Below are positions 15,643 to 24,673 of a stretch of 64,000 bases of DNA, piece after piece; positions within the stretch are counted from its first letter, which is position 1, and each line of letters starts with the position of its first letter. The stretch comes from an uncultured Candidatus Saccharibacteria bacterium (lineage in GTDB: Bacteria; Patescibacteriota; Saccharimonadia; Saccharimonadales; Saccharimonadaceae), in contig CAMZIL010000002.1 of assembly GCA_947307225.1 (NCBI GenBank), forward strand, positions 23,459 to 87,458, given 5' to 3'. The translations under genes were made by a program, and so were the position numbers. The notes under the pieces were generated by a model. The model worked only from the letters and a program-made list of their open reading frames with translations, was not told where the DNA came from and did not search any database.

Positions 15643-18288
15643 ATGTGCGGTATTGCTGGCTGTTTCGGCTACGATGACGTGAAAGACATTCTTGGAAAAA
15701 TGACCGCCGCGATGGTACATCGTGGTCCTGATGGTAATGGTGAGACGAGCCTAGTCGATGGCGGCGTCAAGATCGGCCTTGCGCATCGCCGCTTGGCAAT
15801 TATTGACCGCGCCGCTGGCAAGCAACCGATGAAGTCGGCAAATAATCCAGATTACGAAATTATTTACAACGGTGAGGTCTACAACTACCTCGAGCTCAAA
15901 GAGGAGCTTTTGGCGGAGAATCCAAAGCTTAAATTCCGCACAAACGCCGATACTGAGGTTGTCCTCGAGGCCTTCATTCAATGGGGCGACAAAGCTTTTG
16001 ATAAGTTTAATGGCATGTTCGGCCTTGCGATTATGAACCGCAAGAAGGGCGAGGTGACGCTTGCGCGTGACCACTTTGGCATCAAGCCGGTCTACTATTA
16101 CGAAGATGGCAAGAAGGTTATCTTTGCTTCTGAGATCAAGACGATGCTCGCTTCTGGCGTAGTAAAGACTGAGCCGAACGACAAGATTATCTATCGTTAC
16201 CTAAAGTTCCGCGTTCAGGACGACACGAATGAGACTTTCTTTACAAATATTTACCGCCTCATGCCGGGCGAGATGATGACCATCAACAAGAGCGGCTCGA
16301 AGCGTAAGATGTATACGAATCTCCGCGAGGAATTGATTGAGCTCGCAAAGCATCCAAAGGCTTATAGCGCTGAGGAAGCCAAGGAATACGGCGCTCGCCT
16401 CGATAAGGCTGTACGTATGCGCTTGGTCGGCGAGGTGCCTGTCGGCACGTCGCTTTCTGGTGGCCTCGATTCTTCATCGGTAGCAGCGCTCATTGCGAAG
16501 AACCTCGAAGAAGACAGTAAAAATAAGGAACTCGAGTCGGTTGGTACGCGCCAGAACACCTTCTCAGCAGTTTTCCCGAACCTCAGCAACGACGAGGAAG
16601 TATATGTCGATGCGTTGATTAATAAGTATCCAAACAAGATCAAATCTCACAAGATTAAGCCAACGCCGAAGACCTTCCTAGAGGATTTGACGGATTTTGT
16701 GCGTACGCAGGAAGAGCCAATTATCAGCACTGGTCCATATGCGCAGTATGCTGTGATGCGTGAGGCTTCAAAGTACGTGACGGTCTTGCTCGACGGCCAG
16801 GGTGCTGACGAGATGATGGCGGGTTACAACCCTTATTACTACGTCTATCTAAACCAGCTCAAGAGCCGCAAGCAGTACAAGCGCCTTCTCGAAGAGACGA
16901 GCAAGTCCGGCGACATCGTAAAGAAGATTTTGCGCAGCAAACGTAACAAGTTGAAGCCGATTACGAATCTCATGCAGCCGGAATTTGCAGAGAAGTATAC
17001 CGACGAAAAGATGGTTGTTATTAATAATAACCTTAAGATGCGCTTGCTTGATGACATCTTTAAGCATAGTTTGCCATCCCTGCTTCGCTACGAGGATCGC
17101 AACACGATGCGCTTCAGTCTCGAGGGGCGCGTACCATTCATCGATAAAGAGTTGCTCAAATATCTCTTTAGTCTTGATGAAGCCGCGATTATCCATGGCG
17201 GCTGGAACAAGAACATTCTCCGCGAGTCAATGAAGGGTATTTTGCCAGAGAAGATTCGTGCACGTCGCAACAAGATTGGTTTCACGACTCCAGAAGGTGA
17301 ATGGTTTAAAGAGATTCATAAAGATCTTGAGAAGATTCTTGCCTCCGATGAATTCGCACATCGTAAATACTTCAATCAGCTAGAGGTACTCCGCGAGTTC
17401 AAGCTCGACGAAAAGGGCAAGGGCAGTTATGGTTCGATGGCCTTCTGGCGCATCATTAACGTTGAGCTTTGGCTCCGTGAATTCTTCGACGAAAAGCCAG
17501 ATGAGAATGCGCCAAAGCCAGAAGAGCTTGGCTATGGCCCGAACGACAAGAAGCAGGCTGACATTAAATCCGATGTGAATAACAAGGTCTATACGCGCTA
17601 TATGCTTCGCACGGAGCTCGTGACGCCAGAGACGAAGCTCGATGATTATATCAATCGCTACGTCGGCGCTTTCGCGAAGACGATGAGCAAGGAAGTAGGT
17701 TCCAAGAAATGGCAGCTCTATATCAGTGAAAAGATTATTGCGACGATGCAAGGCCGCTCGTACTTCCTATGGGACGTCGATGCGCGCTGGAGCGCTCGCG
17801 TACTTAGTCGCTTTGTTCATCGTACGCCGGCTGGTATTGGCCTCGGTAATCCTGCAACGATGGAGCTCGCATTGCGTGAGGCTGGTACGCCAAGAATCTT
17901 GCTCGCTACGGTTGCGAGCGCCGCCGGTAAAGCAGTAGGCAAGCGCGGTGTCTTTTATAACGTTGCTGGCGCAAACGTACGCGCGATTGACGGTCCAACT
18001 TCGTATTCTGCCTATCCAGCAAACGTTTCGGCGAAGTTACCGCCAAAGGATCCAGATAATGTTGCTGAGCATATCACGGTTTTGATTCGCGAGAATGCAA
18101 AGATCGCAAAGACTCTGCGCGATAACTTTGAAGGCGTCGTAGTGATCGATTCGAACGATATTGGCCGCAACATCCTAGGTAAGGCTTGCACGGATGAAGA
18201 TGCGCTTCTTGCCTCGAAGTTCGCAGATAACCCATTTGGTCAGGCTCGCCAGCTCACGCCAATGGCGATTGTCGTAGAGAAAGACTAG
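15643..18288 (+). CDS. asnB: Asparagine synthase (glutamine-hydrolysing) fused to a CofE-like F420-0:gamma-glutamyl ligase domain
   Basis: An 881-residue fusion. Residues 1-~210 form the class II glutamine amidotransferase with catalytic Cys2 (MCGIAGCFGYDD) and RGPDG. Residues ~230-620 form the asparagine-synthase ATP-pyrophosphatase with the PP-loop SLSGGLDSSSVAAL and LLDGQGADEMMAGY. From about 645 a separate domain resembles COG1478 CofE-type ligases: YISEKIIATMQGRS near its start, GVFYNVAGANVRAIDGPT in the middle, PKDPDNVAEHI and VVVIDSNDIGRNILG near the end. Standard AsnB is ~600-640 residues. GGAGG precedes the ATG. The fusion suggests that an amide-forming and a gamma-glutamyl-type ligation act on one product, but the substrate is unknown. 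Confidence 0.82.
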   Translation: MCGIAGCFGYDDVKDILGKMTAAMVHRGPDGNGETSLVDGGVKIGLAHRRLAIIDRAAGKQPMKSANNPDYEIIYNGEVYNYLELKEELLAENPKLKFRTNADTEVVLEAFIQWGDKAFDKFNGMFGLAIMNRKKGEVTLARDHFGIKPVYYYEDGKKVIFASEIKTMLASGVVKTEPNDKIIYRYLKFRVQDDTNETFFTNIYRLMPGEMMTINKSGSKRKMYTNLREELIELAKHPKAYSAEEAKEYGARLDKAVRMRLVGEVPVGTSLSGGLDSSSVAALIAKNLEEDSKNKELESVGTRQNTFSAVFPNLSNDEEVYVDALINKYPNKIKSHKIKPTPKTFLEDLTDFVRTQEEPIISTGPYAQYAVMREASKYVTVLLDGQGADEMMAGYNPYYYVYLNQLKSRKQYKRLLEETSKSGDIVKKILRSKRNKLKPITNLMQPEFAEKYTDEKMVVINNNLKMRLLDDIFKHSLPSLLRYEDRNTMRFSLEGRVPFIDKELLKYLFSLDEAAIIHGGWNKNILRESMKGILPEKIRARRNKIGFTTPEGEWFKEIHKDLEKILASDEFAHRKYFNQLEVLREFKLDEKGKGSYGSMAFWRIINVELWLREFFDEKPDENAPKPEELGYGPNDKKQADIKSDVNNKVYTRYMLRTELVTPETKLDDYINRYVGAFAKTMSKEVGSKKWQLYISEKIIATMQGRSYFLWDVDARWSARVLSRFVHRTPAGIGLGNPATMELALREAGTPRILLATVASAAGKAVGKRGVFYNVAGANVRAIDGPTSYSAYPANVSAKLPPKDPDNVAEHITVLIRENAKIAKTLRDNFEGVVVIDSNDIGRNILGKACTDEDALLASKFADNPFGQARQLTPMAIVVEKD

Positions 18289-18289
18289 A

Positions 18290-18320
18290 AAAAAATCCCC
18301 TCTAATGAGAGGGGATTTTT
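18290..18320. terminator. Bidirectional terminator
   Basis: Stem AAATCCCCTCT ... AGAGGGGATTT with A and T flanks, between asnB and the convergent zinc-ribbon gene. Confidence 0.88.
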
Positions 18321-18329
18321 GATGGTTCG

Positions 18330-18941
18330 TTATTTCTTTGGATGCCATTCGACGGCGTTACGGCAGGATTTGCATTTGCCGACGGTGCCGATGATATGGT
18401 TAGCTTTACCGCAGCTAGGGCACTTAACGACGTGAGGTGTTTCTTGGTCGGCCGGGTCGGTCGAGGCGTTGTCTTTTTGCATGACGCGCGACGAAACGTT
18501 CTTTGGCTGGTTGCTGTTCGCTTCGGATTTAGCCATAGAAGCCATTCTGATGGCCTGTGAGGCAAGGTTAGCGACTTTGCTGAGAACTTGGCTAGCAATG
18601 AGCATAATGATGCTGAAAATCGCTGTCCAGCGGCCAAAGTCGGTTAGCTTTGGATATAGCGGATGAGCGCGGAAATCGATAAGAGGTTGAAAGACTGGGA
18701 CTTGGTCACCAAAATTCTGTTGGAGCAGCTCGTAACCGCGAGGAGCGAGGCAGAGTAACGCAACGATGAGAATTGCGGCCGGAACGCGGTAGTAGCGGTA
18801 GCTGCCATAAATGAAGAGGCGTGCAATTGTTAGAATGACACCGAGTGGCGGCACGAAGTATAAAGTGACAAGTAAAACCGGTAGGCTGCAGATTAGCCTT
18901 GGTGCGGAGGGGAGTCTAAAAGAGAAATTTTGCAGATTCAT
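18330..18941 (-). CDS. Membrane protein with C-terminal zinc ribbon
   Basis: A 203-residue protein with about four hydrophobic segments in residues 15-130, a polar linker and a C-terminal zinc ribbon made of CPSCGK and CKSCRN. The family is not recognised. A TAAAAT -10 box (complement of 18948-18953) is exactly 6 nt before the ATG, so it should be leaderless. It lies downstream of the sortase gene in the same direction but has this separate promoter. Confidence 0.65.
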   Translation of the reverse strand: MNLQNFSFRLPSAPRLICSLPVLLVTLYFVPPLGVILTIARLFIYGSYRYYRVPAAILIVALLCLAPRGYELLQQNFGDQVPVFQPLIDFRAHPLYPKLTDFGRWTAIFSIIMLIASQVLSKVANLASQAIRMASMAKSEANSNQPKNVSSRVMQKDNASTDPADQETPHVVKCPSCGKANHIIGTVGKCKSCRNAVEWHPKK

Positions 18942-18961
18942 AGCCTCATTTTACCATGGTC

Positions 18962-20224
18962 TTATTGCTGACCAGTTAGCCACTTCCAGAATTGGACTAG
19001 TGGCGGATCGTCGTTCTTTGGCATCTCTGGCTGGTTGTTTTCGTCGATTTCGACTGGCTCTTCGACTTCTGGGGCGCCTTCATAGGATGGGTGAATTTGT
19101 TCGCCGTAGACAAGGAGACGGTATTTTGAAGTACCGAGTGGCGTACAGGTGATGAGAGTGATCATTGGCTTACCAGAGTTGTCGCTGGCAATTTTGCGAA
19201 GAGCGGCAGAGTTGGATGGGTCGACTGTGCGTGTACCGGTGACGCGGTAAGTGTAGCGCTGGCCCTTGTAGTCCATATAGATGAGGTCATTCGCGGCCAT
19301 CCTAGTGAGGCCGGAGAAGATGAATTTATAATCGGATTGCTGATAGATGTTGCCCGCAGAGTGACCAGATACGGCGAAGTTGCCGATTTCGCCTGGGTTG
19401 GCGGAGGCGCCAGGGATAGAGAAGTGTGCGACGCCGTTAGACATGGCGGCGGACATCGAGTTTAGATCGTTTTTAGCGCCGAATACGACTGGGACCTCAA
19501 CGTTTAGCTTTGGGATCATAAGGGTTGGTTTGTTGTGGACGCTGGCGGAGACGGTTGGATCGATAGCTGAGATATCATTCACGTCGGAACCGCCTGGCGA
19601 CATATAGGCAACAGCGTTGGCAATAATGACTTGGTTGTATTCAAAGAGAAGGCCAAGAATCAAAATGGATAGACCGATTGTGATAGGTATAAAGTGGCGT
19701 GATTTGCGCATTTTTTTGGCGCGTTTGGCGACTTTTTTCTGGATTTTTGCCTTGAAATCGTTCTGGACATCCTGAGGGTTTTCTTGAGTTTGCCCCTGGG
19801 TAGCGACGGAATACATCGCCGTGCGTTCGTTGGCGGCTTGCGATTCGCGTTCGGCATAGTCGCGTTCGAGTTTTAGACGTTCGCGAGCGACGTAATCTTT
19901 AGCGGCGCGGCCGTAGTACTGGCCATAATACTTCTGATAGTATTGCTGCCAGGCGGTGTGGTATTTGCGCCAATCTTCGGCTTTAATCTGAGGGGTAGCA
20001 GCGGCTGCCTGCTTGTTCGTTTCGCGGTAATTTTGAGGAGAATGTTTGTATGCTTCGAGGACTTTTTGGCGAGCCAAAGCTGCCGCCGTCTGCTGCTGTC
20101 GCTGCGCTACGGTCGGCGTTTTTGCCGCTTGCCCAGGCTGTGCGTAGCCATTTTTCGCTGCGGCTTGCCCCCAAGCGTTCCAGCTAGGAGGAGTAGTCGG
20201 TTGCCCACCTTTCTGATTGTCCAT
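18962..20224 (-). CDS. Sortase with long Gln/Ala-rich cytoplasmic region
   Basis: A 420-residue membrane-anchored transpeptidase. Residues 1-170 are Gln/Ala/Tyr-rich and charged, a transmembrane helix spans about 177-200, and the sortase domain follows (about 232-375). The catalytic triad is visible: His288 in VSGHSAG, Cys360 in TLITCTP and Arg369 in KYRLLV. The C-terminus is acidic and proline-rich. TLITCTP and the topology fit class D/E-like sortases. No LPxTG-like protein is evident in this window, so its substrates are elsewhere or use another motif. TAGAAT (complement of 20233-20238) is 8 nt from the ATG. Confidence 0.88.
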   Translation of the reverse strand: MDNQKGGQPTTPPSWNAWGQAAAKNGYAQPGQAAKTPTVAQRQQQTAAALARQKVLEAYKHSPQNYRETNKQAAAATPQIKAEDWRKYHTAWQQYYQKYYGQYYGRAAKDYVARERLKLERDYAERESQAANERTAMYSVATQGQTQENPQDVQNDFKAKIQKKVAKRAKKMRKSRHFIPITIGLSILILGLLFEYNQVIIANAVAYMSPGGSDVNDISAIDPTVSASVHNKPTLMIPKLNVEVPVVFGAKNDLNSMSAAMSNGVAHFSIPGASANPGEIGNFAVSGHSAGNIYQQSDYKFIFSGLTRMAANDLIYMDYKGQRYTYRVTGTRTVDPSNSAALRKIASDNSGKPMITLITCTPLGTSKYRLLVYGEQIHPSYEGAPEVEEPVEIDENNQPEMPKNDDPPLVQFWKWLTGQQ

Positions 20225-20289
20225 TTAGGTATATTCTAGCATAAACGTATCTTTTATGCTAAACTAATATTGTTCTTTCAGAGAGCTAT

Positions 20290-20376
20290 GGGCGAGTGGT
20301 GGAATTGGTAGACACGCTAGACTCAAAATCTTGTGACAGCAATGTCGTGAGGGTTCAAGTCCCTCCTCGCCCACCA
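20290..20376 (+). tRNA. tRNA-Leu(CAA)
   Basis: Acceptor GGGCGAG pairs with CTCGCCC and the CCA end is encoded. The anticodon loop is CTCAAAA, giving CAA; a long variable arm as in type II tRNAs and a GGTTCAAGTCC T-arm follow. One U-U mismatch sits in the anticodon stem. Confidence 0.95.
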
Positions 20377-20423
20377 TTTCAGAATCCGCCATATTGGCGG
20401 CTTTTTGTTGGTATAATTTTGGT

Positions 20424-21452
20424 ATGAAAAGCGCAAAGAGAGCGGAAATCTCATACGAGAGAAAACCGGGTAAAATTCATTCATTTTTCGCACTAAAGTT
20501 TCATGATGGCGACGAGGATCGCGCTAAGGTGGAGGCAATTGAAGCGGCACTAAATAAGGCTGGTGTCGAGATAACCTTGATGGCGAGAGACGTCGAGAAG
20601 TGGGGCAAAGCAGAAATCCCGGTTGGCAAGACTTTAATGAAGGATTTTGCTTTCCCGGCGATGAAGCAATGCGACTGCAATATTATTGAATTCAGCGAAA
20701 AAGGCGTTGGTCTCGGCATGAATGGCGGCTTCTGCTATGCGGCCGGTAAGCCGATTTATGTGATTGCGAAAAAGGGCAGTGATATTTCGACAACAATGGC
20801 AAATATCGCTACGGAAGTGATTTTCTATGAAAAGCCGGAGGACCTCATCGCTCCGTTTAAACGTATTGTGGCGGGCTTTCCGCGCGTTATTTTGGCGTCT
20901 AGCTCGAAGTACCGTAAACAGATGATGATGGATGCGGGAATTCCATTTGAGGTGGTCGTAAGCGACGCTGACGAGACTCCAGATGAAGCGAAATCTCTGA
21001 AAGATCAGTTGGCGGAAATTGCGATGCGCAAAGCGATGGTAGTATTTGAAGCTACAAAGAAGCGTGGTCGCAGGCTAATAATTGCTGCCGATCAAAACAT
21101 TGCGTTTGAGAATGTGCTTTACGGGAAGCAGAAGACCGTCAAAGCCGCACGTGAGTTGCTATGCAAGATGCGCGGTTCGGATGAGATCTATTCTTATACT
21201 GGTAATGCAATTATCCTTGCCGATGGCGATAAGATTTTGCAGACCGTGAATCTGACCGATACGGCGAGACTGGTGATGGATGATTTGTCGGACGACGAAA
21301 TCGAGGAATTCTTGAAGCTCGACACTTGGAAAACAGTTTGCGGCGCAGCAAATATTAATAACTCATTCTTTGTACGACTAAAAGAAGGACGCCTTTCGAC
21401 GGCGCAGGGTATGACTTTAGAGTACGCAAAAGAATTGTTGCGCGATCTATAG
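20424..21452 (+). CDS. Fusion of a nucleoside 2-deoxyribosyltransferase-like domain and a Maf-like nucleotide pyrophosphatase
   Basis: A 342-residue two-domain protein. Residues 1-~135 resemble nucleoside 2-deoxyribosyltransferase-like Rossmann proteins (HSFFALKFHDGDEDR, then GMNGGFCYAAGKPIYVI). From about 143 it is Maf/HAM1-like: RVILASSSKYRKQMM, GIPFEVVVSDADE, RLIIAADQN. Maf proteins hydrolyse non-canonical nucleoside triphosphates. Together the domains suggest nucleotide-pool cleaning. An in-frame ATG exists at 20394, but TATAAT (20412-20417) is exactly 6 nt before the ATG at 20424, so the latter is preferred. It converges on and overlaps the PEGA gene by 6 nt. Confidence 0.75.
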   Translation: MKSAKRAEISYERKPGKIHSFFALKFHDGDEDRAKVEAIEAALNKAGVEITLMARDVEKWGKAEIPVGKTLMKDFAFPAMKQCDCNIIEFSEKGVGLGMNGGFCYAAGKPIYVIAKKGSDISTTMANIATEVIFYEKPEDLIAPFKRIVAGFPRVILASSSKYRKQMMMDAGIPFEVVVSDADETPDEAKSLKDQLAEIAMRKAMVVFEATKKRGRRLIIAADQNIAFENVLYGKQKTVKAARELLCKMRGSDEIYSYTGNAIILADGDKILQTVNLTDTARLVMDDLSDDEIEEFLKLDTWKTVCGAANINNSFFVRLKEGRLSTAQGMTLEYAKELLRDL

Positions 21453-22955
21453 AGCTTTGCGTTTTAGTTTGTATTTGATTGTGGTTTCGGTAGTATTAAC
21501 TGGGGCGGCATCGGATGGGGCTTTGCTGTCCGCATCGGTTGCCGACTCTTCTTCGGTGGCGTCAAAGTAATAGAGCCACTTGTTGTTTTCGCTGATTGCA
21601 ACTGGGAATGGATTGTTGACGTTGGAGATGATCTCGCGGCGGTTGTCGCCATCAAAGTCGCGAATAACGATTGTGCTGTCGATATTTTGCCAGATTAGGT
21701 AAGTATCGAGCCAGTTGATGTTTGTGAGAGTATTGTCAAGCTTGATGTCGAAACTATCTTTAGTCTCGACGTCGTAACTAGTTAGGCGCTTTTCGCCAGA
21801 GAGAACAGCGACGCGCTGGTTTGCGTTGACGGATAGAAGTTGCGGCACGTAATCGAGCTCGCGCTCGAAAGTTGTCTTTAGTTTGGAGACGTCGTTCTTG
21901 CCATAGGAAGGATATTTGCCGCTGATGAGTTTGACGTTCTTGTCGACGCTGTAGATGAGCCATTCTTCATTCCAATAGGTACCCATCGCGAGTTTAAACA
22001 CGGTTTTATCAGAGGTATTTTCAAATTTCGTGATGGTCGTGTAGCCTTTCTCGCCTTCCTTAAAGAAGCTGAGCTGGCGTACGTCATTGTCTACATGAAT
22101 AAACGAAATGGCGTCGCGGTTATGCGCGATTTTCTCGATGCCGGTTGCGATTGCGCCAGAGATCGTAAGGTTATTAACGTCGATGAGGCGAAGGTTCTGG
22201 TTTTCGAGGGCCCAGAGCTTGCTGGCTGAATCGTTGATAATGAGAATGCTATCAAAGGCTAGGTTGAACTTCTTGCTAAGATTAATGCTATTTTCTGGAT
22301 GCTCGAGATCGACAAGATGCCAGCTTGTCTTGTTATTGACGGTCCACTTTGCGAGGAAGCGGTTATTATTTTCGTTCCAGGCGACGATGGAAATTGCGCC
22401 ATCGACGGCCTTTGCCGCGGTGGTGCTGAGGAAATTATTGAGGTCCTGCTTGTTGTTCTTGGCTTTGTCGCCTTGAATATCAATAATATTTAGAGCGTTT
22501 TTGCCGTTTTCGATAACAAGGAGTTTTTTGCGGTCGGCAGAGAATGAGGCGAGACGTAATTCGTCGAAAGTCTTAGCGTCGCTAATGTTGTTCTTTTTAG
22601 GGAAGAGGCGAATCCACTCGACGCGGGTAAGGAGGCCGGCGTCGATACGGAGGTTCTTGGACCAGGTGTCGTAGCCGGATTTTGTGACTTTGATCTGATG
22701 CATGCCACTACTGAGCATCTTGCTGAACTCGGTATGACTGAACTGAGCTTCGCCGTCAATATTGACGTTCGCATCGGAGGGATTAGATGCGAGCTGGACG
22801 AGGCCGGCCTGTTCGAGCTTGCCGGATTCATTAAATGTGAAACCCATCGCAATCATCATAAGGATGAAAACGATCGCTACGACGGAAATGCACATAAAAA
22901 TATTGGTCGCGATTACGCGAATATTTCGCAGTCTTTTTGATCTCGCACGGTCCAT
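21447..22955 (-). CDS. PEGA-domain membrane-anchored protein with propeller-like region
   Basis: A 502-residue protein. It has a short basic cytoplasmic start (DRARSKRLRN), a transmembrane segment at about 15-38, and a PEGA domain at about 50-115 (VQLASNPSDANVNIDGEAQ ... HQIKVTKSGYDTWSKNL). Then come ~360 residues of repeated beta-strand segments resembling a surface-exposed beta-propeller, ending in a basic tail. PEGA domains are common in cell-surface proteins. TATAAT (complement of 22967-22972) is 11 nt from the ATG. Ligand unknown. Confidence 0.72.
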   Translation of the reverse strand: MDRARSKRLRNIRVIATNIFMCISVVAIVFILMMIAMGFTFNESGKLEQAGLVQLASNPSDANVNIDGEAQFSHTEFSKMLSSGMHQIKVTKSGYDTWSKNLRIDAGLLTRVEWIRLFPKKNNISDAKTFDELRLASFSADRKKLLVIENGKNALNIIDIQGDKAKNNKQDLNNFLSTTAAKAVDGAISIVAWNENNNRFLAKWTVNNKTSWHLVDLEHPENSINLSKKFNLAFDSILIINDSASKLWALENQNLRLIDVNNLTISGAIATGIEKIAHNRDAISFIHVDNDVRQLSFFKEGEKGYTTITKFENTSDKTVFKLAMGTYWNEEWLIYSVDKNVKLISGKYPSYGKNDVSKLKTTFERELDYVPQLLSVNANQRVAVLSGEKRLTSYDVETKDSFDIKLDNTLTNINWLDTYLIWQNIDSTIVIRDFDGDNRREIISNVNNPFPVAISENNKWLYYFDATEEESATDADSKAPSDAAPVNTTETTIKYKLKRKAL

Positions 22956-23087
22956 AAATTGAATTAATTATATCACAAATAATGCTTATGCTTAAAAGAA
23001 TTGAACGTTGAACAAATATTTTAAAATGCTATTGATTTCCGCGCGCTTATGTTTTAAGATAACATTAGCAGAATTAAGAGAGGTAGT

Positions 23088-24143
23088 ATGGACGGAGTCA
23101 AAGTCAGAGTTGGAAATGCATCTAGCGCGAAGAACGCGAGCGCAGTTAATAAGCGTCGACTCCAGAGTTCTACTACGCTTAACCGTAGGTTCGTAAAGAA
23201 ACCTACTCCAGCCCCTAGGATTAAGGCTTCGGCCGGTGCTGCTTCCCGTGCTTTAAAGATGCAGAGCAAGAAGCGCGTTTTGATCGAAAAAGGCCATGGT
23301 GTAAAGCTTCAGCCAGTCGAAAAAGTTGCCCAGAAAGAAACAATTGCGCAGGAGACCGAAAAAGTTGTTCAGCGCGCTGAAAAGCAGCTTGGTGCGCAGA
23401 CTCAGCGCAGCAAAGTTGAGGCTCGCGCGGCTTCAAATACGATTTCTTTGCGCGATTTAGCTTCCGTGAAAGCGATTGACGATGAGCCAATTGCGCCAGC
23501 TCGTGATTCTCGTTTGGCGAAGGTTGCGAAGGCGAAAATGGCCGCTCGCAAGGCTGCCGCTCAGCCACAGGCTTTGACGGCGCAGGAATTGAAGGAGCGC
23601 GCTATTCAGCAGGCGCTTCGCAAGGTTTCGACGATGAGCGATGAGGAAGAATCCAGCGCAAAGGGCGCAAAGCATCATTTCTGGCAGAAAAAGCGCTTCG
23701 CTTTGGCTGCTACGATGGCGGTTATTTCGCTTGCCGTCCTTGGCTATCTTGTCAGCGTGAATTTGCCTGATATCTCCGTGCGCGTCGCAGCAATGCATAG
23801 CGGTATTGAGAAGGCTTATCCTAGCTATGTTCCAGCGAACTACCGCCTCGATGGCCTCGTAAAAGAGGAAAATGGCCGCATCACGATGGCATTCAAGAAC
23901 GATCGCGATCAGAGATTCACTCTGATGGAGGAGAAGTCCTCTTGGGATTCATCAGCAGTGCTTACAAATTATGTTTTGAAGAAGTGGGGCGCTAGCTACT
24001 CAATCGCAAAGGGGCAGGGATTGACTATCTATATCTCTGGCTCGAATGCGGCTTGGGTGAACGGCGGCGTGTTCTACGTGATTAATGACGAAACGAACTC
24101 GCTTAGCGCTGGTGACTTGCACGATATTGCAGTCAGCTTATAA
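23088..24143 (+). CDS. Surface protein with basic Ala/Lys-rich N-terminus, one TM and a DUF4367-like domain
   Basis: A 351-residue protein. Residues 1-~200 are Lys/Ala/Arg/Gln-rich and probably cytoplasmic. A single transmembrane segment lies at about 206-226, and the extracytoplasmic end (~240-351) begins YPSYVPANYRLDGLV and includes ITMAFKNDRDQRFTLMEEKSSWDS, resembling DUF4367-type domains found in anti-sigma and surface proteins. The start has AGAGGT upstream. A terminator follows at 24154-24180. Assignment of the C-terminal domain is tentative. Confidence 0.6.
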   Translation: MDGVKVRVGNASSAKNASAVNKRRLQSSTTLNRRFVKKPTPAPRIKASAGAASRALKMQSKKRVLIEKGHGVKLQPVEKVAQKETIAQETEKVVQRAEKQLGAQTQRSKVEARAASNTISLRDLASVKAIDDEPIAPARDSRLAKVAKAKMAARKAAAQPQALTAQELKERAIQQALRKVSTMSDEEESSAKGAKHHFWQKKRFALAATMAVISLAVLGYLVSVNLPDISVRVAAMHSGIEKAYPSYVPANYRLDGLVKEENGRITMAFKNDRDQRFTLMEEKSSWDSSAVLTNYVLKKWGASYSIAKGQGLTIYISGSNAAWVNGGVFYVINDETNSLSAGDLHDIAVSL

Positions 24144-24153
24144 TTAGGCAATC

Positions 24154-24180
24154 AAACAGGGGTGAGAGCCCCTGTTTTTT
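24154..24180 (+). terminator. Rho-independent terminator
   Basis: Stem ACAGGGG ... CCCCTGT followed by TTTTTT. Confidence 0.9.
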
Positions 24181-24191
24181 GTGCCTTCCTC

Positions 24192-24220
24192 TTGACTTTT
24201 TGGTAAGCTTATGCTATAAT
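24192..24220 (+). promoter_or_regulatory. Promoter TTGACT-17-TATAAT
   Basis: -35 at 24192-24197 and -10 at 24215-24220 (extended, TGC before TATAAT). A ~66-nt 5' UTR with a small AGCCT/AGGCT hairpin and AGGAGG precedes the ATG at 24293. Confidence 0.88.
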
Positions 24221-24292
24221 TAGAAGGATTAGCCTTTTTGAGGCTTATTTTGAACATTTCGGCCTTTTCGTTTTTCCATAGGAGGTGGAAAT

Positions 24293-24595
24293 ATGAAAAA
24301 TTCTACAAGAAATTCACTCGCGTCATTCCCGACAGCATATAAGTCAGGCAGAAAAGCAGCAGAATCAATGGACGAGAACGAGAGCTTCTCTGATCTTCTT
24401 GAGTCTCTTTTCTTCGGCATAGGCGTCATTCTTCTTCTTGCAATATTTGTTTTCGTATTTGCGAGATCGGAATGGTTAATTCCGTCTATTTTGGGCAGGC
24501 TTGGACTTGCCAGCGTAGTAGATGCAATGCTTCTGCTTTCGCTCGCTTTGTTTGTAAGCACTGCCGATAAAGATAAAGAGGAAGACGACGAGTAA
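24293..24595 (+). CDS. Small two-helix membrane protein, unrecognised
   Basis: A 100-residue protein. A polar N-terminus (KNSTRNSLASFPTAYKSGRKAAESM) is followed by two hydrophobic segments at about 43-62 and 70-90 and an acidic tail DKDKEEDDE. It is expressed from a near-consensus promoter and has an AGGAGG Shine-Dalgarno sequence, so it is probably abundant. No family is recognised. A terminator follows immediately. Confidence 0.65.
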   Translation: MKNSTRNSLASFPTAYKSGRKAAESMDENESFSDLLESLFFGIGVILLLAIFVFVFARSEWLIPSILGRLGLASVVDAMLLLSLALFVSTADKDKEEDDE

Positions 24596-24605
24596 AATAG
24601 AGCTG

Positions 24606-24636
24606 AGCCCCTTCGGGAATTATCCCAGGGGCTTTT
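24606..24636 (+). terminator. Rho-independent terminator
   Basis: Stem AGCCCC ... GGGGCT followed by TTTT. Confidence 0.8.
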
Positions 24637-24673
24637 ATTATGCTAAAATAAAGGTAAGTATTTCGGAGGTTTC

